This document shows, in pieces, positions 59,931 through 64,000 of a stretch of DNA of 64,000 bases. A model generated the notes under the pieces. It was not told the DNA's origin, ran no database searches, and was given only the letters and a program-made list of their open reading frames with translations. The stretch covers positions 6,647 to 70,646 of the forward strand of contig JAYVXO010000218.1 in assembly GCA_043785105.1 (NCBI GenBank), in the 5' to 3' direction. Source of the DNA: Fimbriiglobus sp043785105 (GTDB taxonomy: Bacteria > Planctomycetota > Planctomycetia > Gemmatales > Gemmataceae). Positions within the stretch are counted from its first letter, which is position 1; every line of letters begins with the position of its first letter. The position numbers were made by a program, and so were the translations under genes.

Positions 59931-61244
59931 ATGGCTGCGATGACGCTGACGGAAAAAATCCTTGCTCGGGCTTCTGGGCGGGACCATGTGAACCCGGCGG
60001 ATAACATCTGGGTGAACGTCGATGTGCTGATGACGCACGACGTGTGCGGGCCGGGGACGATTGGCATCTTCAAGAAGCACTTCGGCCAAGACGCCAAGGT
60101 CTGGGACCGCGAAAAAGTCGTGATTATCCCGGACCATTACATCTTCACCAAAGACGCGATGGCGAACCGCAACGTGGATGTCCTGCGGGCGTTTGCGAAG
60201 GAACAAGACCTGCCGTACTTCTACGACGTGGGCACGTCCAGCTACAAGGGCGTCTGCCACATCGCGCTACCGGAAGAAGGCCACACGCGACCCGGCGAAG
60301 TCTTACTGGGGACCGATAGCCACACTTGCACCGCTGGGGCGTTCGGGCAGTTTGCGACCGGCATCGGCAACACGGACGCGGGCTTCGTCATGGGCACCGG
60401 CAAGATCTGGCTCAAAGTGCCGCCGACCATGCGGTTCGTGTTCCACGGTAAAATGCCCCCGTACATCATGGCCAAAGACTTGATTCTTGCCGTGATCGGG
60501 GACATCGGCGTGGACGGGGCGACGTACCGGACGATGGAGTTCGACGGCGAGGGCGTCTTCGCGTTGAACATCGAAGAACGAATGACGCTGTGCAACATGG
60601 CCATCGAAGCGGGCGGCAAGAACGGGTGCATTGCCCCGGATCAGGTAACGCTGGATTACGTGAACGCACGCGGCAAGAAGAACGGCAGCAAGCCGTACAC
60701 GCCGTTGAAAGGCGACACCGGGGCCAAATTCCTGTTCGAGAAGGTGTACGACCTCTCGAAGTTGCAGCCGGTCATTGCCAAGCCGCACTCGCCGGACAAC
60801 AAGGCGTTCGTCTCCGAAGTCCAAGGTACGAAACTCGATCGCGCGTACATCGGCAGTTGCACCGGCGGTAAGCTCACCGACTTCCGGGCCGCCGCAGGCA
60901 TCTTGCAGGGCAAGTCGGTGAAGATCGACACGTTCGTGGTCCCGGCGACCACGGAAGTGGATCGCGGCCTCGATACCGAGATGATCGGCGGGACATCGCT
61001 GCGGAACATCTTCCTGAACGCCGGGGCCAAGATCGGCGAGGCGTCGTGTGCCGCCTGTTTGGGCGGGCCGTCGGACACCTTCGGTCGGCTCAACACGCCG
61101 ATTTCCTGCATCAGCACGACCAACCGCAACTTCCCCGGACGCATGGGCCACAAGGAAGCCCAGGTATTTCTGGCGTCGCCGCTAACCGTGGCCGCGTCCG
61201 CACTCACCGGGTTCATTCAAGACCCCCGGCACTTCATGGTGTAA
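59931..61244 (+). CDS. leuC: 3-isopropylmalate dehydratase large subunit (archaeal/HacA-type)
   Basis: Start ATG 59931 with GGAG seven bases upstream (MAAMTLTEKILARASGRDHV); 437 residues. The [4Fe-4S] ligands are Cys310 (AYIGSCTGGKLTD), Cys373 and Cys376 (SCAACLGGP). Other family sequence is GTDSHTCTAGAFGQFATGIG and PATTEVDRGL. The shorter length and these motifs fit the monomeric-type LeuC/HacA family rather than the E. coli type. The small subunit leuD is not adjacent. It isomerises isopropylmalate in leucine synthesis. A perfect terminator follows. Confidence 0.93.
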   Translation: MAAMTLTEKILARASGRDHVNPADNIWVNVDVLMTHDVCGPGTIGIFKKHFGQDAKVWDREKVVIIPDHYIFTKDAMANRNVDVLRAFAKEQDLPYFYDVGTSSYKGVCHIALPEEGHTRPGEVLLGTDSHTCTAGAFGQFATGIGNTDAGFVMGTGKIWLKVPPTMRFVFHGKMPPYIMAKDLILAVIGDIGVDGATYRTMEFDGEGVFALNIEERMTLCNMAIEAGGKNGCIAPDQVTLDYVNARGKKNGSKPYTPLKGDTGAKFLFEKVYDLSKLQPVIAKPHSPDNKAFVSEVQGTKLDRAYIGSCTGGKLTDFRAAAGILQGKSVKIDTFVVPATTEVDRGLDTEMIGGTSLRNIFLNAGAKIGEASCAACLGGPSDTFGRLNTPISCISTTNRNFPGRMGHKEAQVFLASPLTVAASALTGFIQDPRHFMV

Positions 61245-61270
61245 ACGTCGGGAAGCCGGAAGCAAACGCG

Positions 61271-61320
61271 AAACGAGACGAGGCGGTTGGGATCGTAATC
61301 CCAACCGCCTCGTCTCGTTT
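61271..61320 (+). terminator. Terminator after leuC with a 23-base perfect stem
   Basis: AAACGAGACGAGGCGGTTGG (start of arm, 61271-61293) and its exact inverse (61298-61320) flank a CGTA loop. CGTTTC follows on the plus side. It is also suited to ending the small leftward gene at 61375. Confidence 0.88.
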
Positions 61321-61374
61321 CGTTTCACTAACCAATCGTGACAGTGACTTGATGCGCAAGTTGCTGTCTACGGT

Positions 61375-61557
61375 TTACTCGCCAGCGGTCGGCGTTGAAG
61401 ATTGTGCTGGTGGCGGCGGTGGTGGGGGTGAAGGGGGTGGCGTGTCTTGGTTCGGTGGCCCGTATGGATTTACGGGATCGCCGTTTGGCGGAAGAATGAT
61501 TGGTCCTGCTGGATTTTCGCGAGCTTCTAAGCTCTCGCATCGCAACTTGAACGTCAT
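61375..61557 (-). CDS. Small proline-rich protein with planctomycete LEAREN motif, 60 aa
   Basis: Start ATG 61557 with GGAG about seven bases upstream; MTFKLRCESLEARENPAGPI, then a Pro-rich tail with an 8-residue proline run (PPPPPPPP region) ending SSTPTAGE. LRCESLEARENPAG matches the short N-terminal motif (LExLExRxNP) that many planctomycete exported or surface proteins carry, but here the whole protein is hardly longer than the motif. Function unknown; possibly the remaining 5' part of a larger gene. Isolated between leuC and the sigma-fusion gene. Confidence 0.55.
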   Translation of the reverse strand: MTFKLRCESLEARENPAGPIILPPNGDPVNPYGPPNQDTPPPSPPPPPPPAQSSTPTAGE

Positions 61558-62075
61558 GTCGGAACTCCGGACAGGGGACGGGATTTGTCACAAAGAATTG
61601 ATTGACTTACTCAATTCCAATCATCACTATCGGGACTTCTGTTTTGCTGTCAAGGCGCAACTTGCTAATTGGTGGAAAATAGTTTCGCGATTCCCTACTG
61701 AGAGCGGTTACTATTCGTGCAGCGGAGTAAATGCTGGCGCGGTTTTATGCTTGGTGTGGGGAATAGTGGCACTCGATAGCTGGGTTTCGCAAACTTCACT
61801 TCTGAACGGAACTGCACTCCGACAACAAACGGCAACTGAACTGGTTTTTGTGCAGATTTCTCAAATTCGTTCTTTGTGGCCCGTGCAGGATCTTGATGCG
61901 TCAACCGAATCGTTTCAGTGTCTGTTTAACTTAACCTATCCGGAGTGCGGTTGCCGACTGTCGGATTTCTGGACAGTTCCCCCGATTGGCGGATTTTTTG
62001 CCGTCATTCCGTGCGCAGAGCATTTTCCCGGCAATACCTGATGCGACCCGATCGCTTTTGAAAGGCCCTGCCCCA
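61558..62075. other. 518-base gene-free stretch before the sigma fusion gene
   Basis: AT-richer than its surroundings. It contains no convincing gene or hairpin. A long open frame can be read rightward here, but it lacks a start signal and biased codon use. The promoter of the sigma fusion gene should lie in its right part. Confidence 0.45.
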
Positions 62076-64000
62076 ATGGTTACCCGTTCGCCGGCTTCTC
62101 ACTTGTTCGCACCGCTCCGACGAATGGCGCTGGCAACCGATGCCGTTGGTCGTACCGACGGGGAACTGCTGACAGTCTTCGTGGAATCGCACAACCCTAC
62201 CGCGTTTGCCGAACTGGTACGGCGACACGGGCCAATGGTGCTGGGGGTGTGCCGTCGGGTGATCGGGGATTCGCACTTGGCCGAGGATGCGTTTCAAGCC
62301 GTGTTCTTGGTGTTGGCTCGGCGGGCCAATGTGGTGCGGCCCCGTGCGCAAGTTGGCAACTGGCTGTACGGGGTGGCGTACCGCATGGCGTTGAAAGCCA
62401 AGGCACTTCGGGCCAAGCGAGCGACGAGGGAAACTTCGATGGAGTCCGCCCCGCAACCCACGGCCCCGATGTCTGCCGAAGTCTGGTCCGATCTTCAACC
62501 CATTCTCGACGCGGAACTGGCGAAGCTACCCGACAAGTTGCGGCTGCCGATTGTGTTGTGCGACCTCGAAGGCCGATCGCAACGCGAAGTCGCCAAGCAA
62601 CTCGGGATCGCACCTGCTACGTTGGCCGGTCGGATCGGCAAAGCCAGACAGTTGCTCGCGGAGCGCCTGACGGAACGTGGGATTACGCTTTCGGCCAGTG
62701 GGTTGGTCCTTGTACTGGCCGGCCAAGCCAACGCCACGGTCCCGGTCGTCCTGGCCGATGCCGTCATCGAAGTCGCAATACTGGCTGCCTGTGGTGGCCC
62801 TCTCGCGGGGTCCGTCCCCGCAACCGTGCTTCAATTAACCGATGGAGTGTTGCAAATGATGCTGCTCACGAAACTCAAAGCCGCCACGGTCGGCGTGCTG
62901 ACGGCACTGGTCCTGGCCACCGGCTTCAGCGCCGGGACGCTGTCCCTGGTCAAAGCCGATGACGCCGCCAAAGTCAAACCCGTCGCCGCGAAACCGGTTC
63001 TCGGCCCCAATTTGAGCGATGAAGAATTCCTGAAACGGGTCTGCAACGACCTCCGTGGCACCCCACCCAGCGTCGTCGAAACCGACTACTTCGTGAAAGA
63101 TGGCGATGTGACGAAACGCAAGAAGGTGGTCGGATGGCTGACGGATGAAGTGAGTCGGACCGAGGGGATCAAAGACCTGGATACACTGCTGAACGGACGC
63201 ACCATCGAGGAGAACTTGATCCGATTCGGCTCTAAAAGATACAGAAACGTGCCAGTAAAAAACGAGTACCGCATCGAACCGCCGGACGTACTGGGTATCC
63301 AATCGCAAACTGGGATCGTCGGGCAAATGCCGACGCCCCGTCAATTCATGGTCCACCCCGACGGCACGATTAACTTGCAGAGTTTCTACCCCGCCGCCGG
63401 GATCTTGAACGTGACCGGGCTGACCATTCCCGAAGCGACGAAAACCGTGAACGAACACTTGGTCAAAGCTGGTCGGCCCGATGGCACCGTTAAAGTCATG
63501 GTCCGCGCATTCAACAGCAAATTTGCGTACATCGTCGCGGACTTGGCCCTAAACGGCGAGCAGGTCATCCGCTTCCCGATCACCGGGAATGAAACAGTGC
63601 TGGATGCGATTTCGCAGACCAGCGTGTTGCAGAAAAAGGTGCCGATGAGCGTGTGGATCGCTCGCCGGAATCAGACAGATGGTCAGGACCAAATCCTCCC
63701 GGTGGACTGGAAGGGTGTCACCGAACACGGTGACACCAAGACGAACTATCAAATCCTGCCCGGTGACCGGGTTTATATTAAGTCACAGAAACCAATCACG
63801 TTCAATCACCACAACTTCACCGAGAGTCAGTGCGCCGCGTGCCACCAGCCGACCCCCACGTTGGGTTCCGCGATCCAGCTTGGTTTGAAACTTGACAACC
63901 CACATATACATTACGCGGCCAGGAGTGATACGTCTTTGAAGGTCTGGAACTTCAGGGTCATCAGCGACTTGAACTCGTCGGCGTGCTGGGTGGGTACTCC
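62076..64000 (+). CDS. ECF sigma factor fused to a membrane helix, DUF1549-like and polysaccharide-export-like regions (cut by window edge)
   Basis: The frame from ATG 62076 (MVTRSPASHLFAPLRRMALA) is open to the last base, 641 codons. Sigma region 2 is about 35-110 (FAELVRRHGPMVLGVCRRVI, DSHLAEDAFQAVFLVLARRA, NWLYGVAYRMALKA). Region 4 is about 145-195 (LPDKLRLPIVLCDLEGRSQR). A membrane helix lies at about 270-292 (TVGVLTALVLATGFSAGTLS). Residues about 313-345 (LSDEEFLKRVCNDLRGTPPS) look like the start of a DUF1549 module. About 398-560 look like a Poly_export/SLBB module (EYRIEPPDVLGIQSQTGIVG, ILPGDRVYIKS). Residues 575-590 carry ITFNHHNFTESQCAACHQ, a c-type haem-like CxxCH. The last about 30 codons overlap a credible minus-strand frame, so the true end is unclear. 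Confidence 0.8.
   Translation, partial: MVTRSPASHLFAPLRRMALATDAVGRTDGELLTVFVESHNPTAFAELVRRHGPMVLGVCRRVIGDSHLAEDAFQAVFLVLARRANVVRPRAQVGNWLYGVAYRMALKAKALRAKRATRETSMESAPQPTAPMSAEVWSDLQPILDAELAKLPDKLRLPIVLCDLEGRSQREVAKQLGIAPATLAGRIGKARQLLAERLTERGITLSASGLVLVLAGQANATVPVVLADAVIEVAILAACGGPLAGSVPATVLQLTDGVLQMMLLTKLKAATVGVLTALVLATGFSAGTLSLVKADDAAKVKPVAAKPVLGPNLSDEEFLKRVCNDLRGTPPSVVETDYFVKDGDVTKRKKVVGWLTDEVSRTEGIKDLDTLLNGRTIEENLIRFGSKRYRNVPVKNEYRIEPPDVLGIQSQTGIVGQMPTPRQFMVHPDGTINLQSFYPAAGILNVTGLTIPEATKTVNEHLVKAGRPDGTVKVMVRAFNSKFAYIVADLALNGEQVIRFPITGNETVLDAISQTSVLQKKVPMSVWIARRNQTDGQDQILPVDWKGVTEHGDTKTNYQILPGDRVYIKSQKPITFNHHNFTESQCAACHQPTPTLGSAIQLGLKLDNPHIHYAARSDTSLKVWNFRVISDLNSSACWVGT
63911..64000 (-). 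CDS. Possible C-terminus of a leftward gene at the window edge
   Basis: Read leftward from base 64000, the frame gives GVPTQHADEFKSLMTLKFQT then FKDVSLLAA and a TAA (63911-63913). Its codons are strongly GC-ending (GCC GAC GAG TTC AAG), like real genes here, whereas the plus-strand codons over the same bases are not. No family is recognised. If real, it overlaps the end of the sigma-fusion frame. Confidence 0.35.
   Translation of the reverse strand, partial: GVPTQHADEFKSLMTLKFQTFKDVSLLAA

Noticed and set aside
61046..62041. 331-codon plus-strand frame
   Set aside because: Begins inside leuC, crosses the leuC terminator and has unbiased codons; the minus-strand LEAREN gene is better supported in part of it.

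Overview
The window looks like chromosomal DNA of a planctomycete, most likely a member of the Gemmataceae. The lineage call rests on co-occurrence of family types rather than on any marker gene. There are four DUF1559 prepilin-like proteins, two DUF1501 proteins, a PSD1-type cytochrome/DUF1549/DUF1553 protein, large surface proteins with an N-terminal LEDRTVPS-like motif, an ECF sigma factor with a long C-terminal extension, and GC-rich coding DNA (high G+C at third positions) separated by dense families of dispersed palindromic repeats.

Layout. 1-12.1 kb: the end of an EamA transporter, then a leftward block hpf, ptsN, ptsH, ptsI, a TIGR03936-type gene and ribonuclease E/G. It pairs a regulatory PTS with ribosome hibernation and RNA decay. 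An exporter adaptor/permease pair and a GT87-like membrane protein follow. 12.3-15.9 kb: a leftward translation block (L25, pth, S6, ssb, L9) closed by a strong terminator. 16-17.4 kb: a junction where a nitrilase fragment meets another 5' gene fragment, then repeats. 17.4-27.5 kb: PSD1 protein, enolase-superfamily enzyme, methyltransferase, DUF1559, PEP-utilising enzyme, RNase HI and TsaB. 27.6-34.2 kb: one 2,223-residue surface protein (BNR-like, SdrD-like and FG-GAP parts). 34.7-36.7 kb: a membrane protein and DAHP synthase.

36.7-39.9 kb is a scarred, AT-richer accessory patch. It holds an antitoxin whose toxin is cut to about 13 codons, a frameshifted PSD1 C-terminal remnant, a secreted-protein gene put out of frame by a roughly 12-base G tract, a DUF1559 gene, a second secreted paralogue, and short leftover copies of the neighbouring DUF1559 and DUF1501 genes. 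It reads as a tandem duplication followed by deletions beside the intact DUF1501 gene. 41-48.6 kb: an RRM protein, a leucine-rich-repeat Roc-COR (ROCO) GTPase with a small membrane-protein neighbour, a second DUF1501 protein, two small membrane proteins, a DUF29 protein and a short conserved hypothetical.

48.6-64 kb: an ECF sigma/membrane regulator/secreted protein operon, an isolated pxpB, a delta-60/FG-GAP surface protein, a lipoprotein, two DUF1559 genes, truD (apparently starting at ATT), leuC, and a 60-residue LEAREN-motif protein. The window ends inside an ECF sigma factor fused to a transmembrane segment, a DUF1549-like stretch, a polysaccharide-export-like region and a CAACH motif. 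No tRNA, rRNA, CRISPR array or complete insertion sequence was seen. The best candidates for something new are the G-tract duplication island, the ROCO locus, the sigma-factor fusion and the palindromic element embedded in the PEP-utilising enzyme gene.
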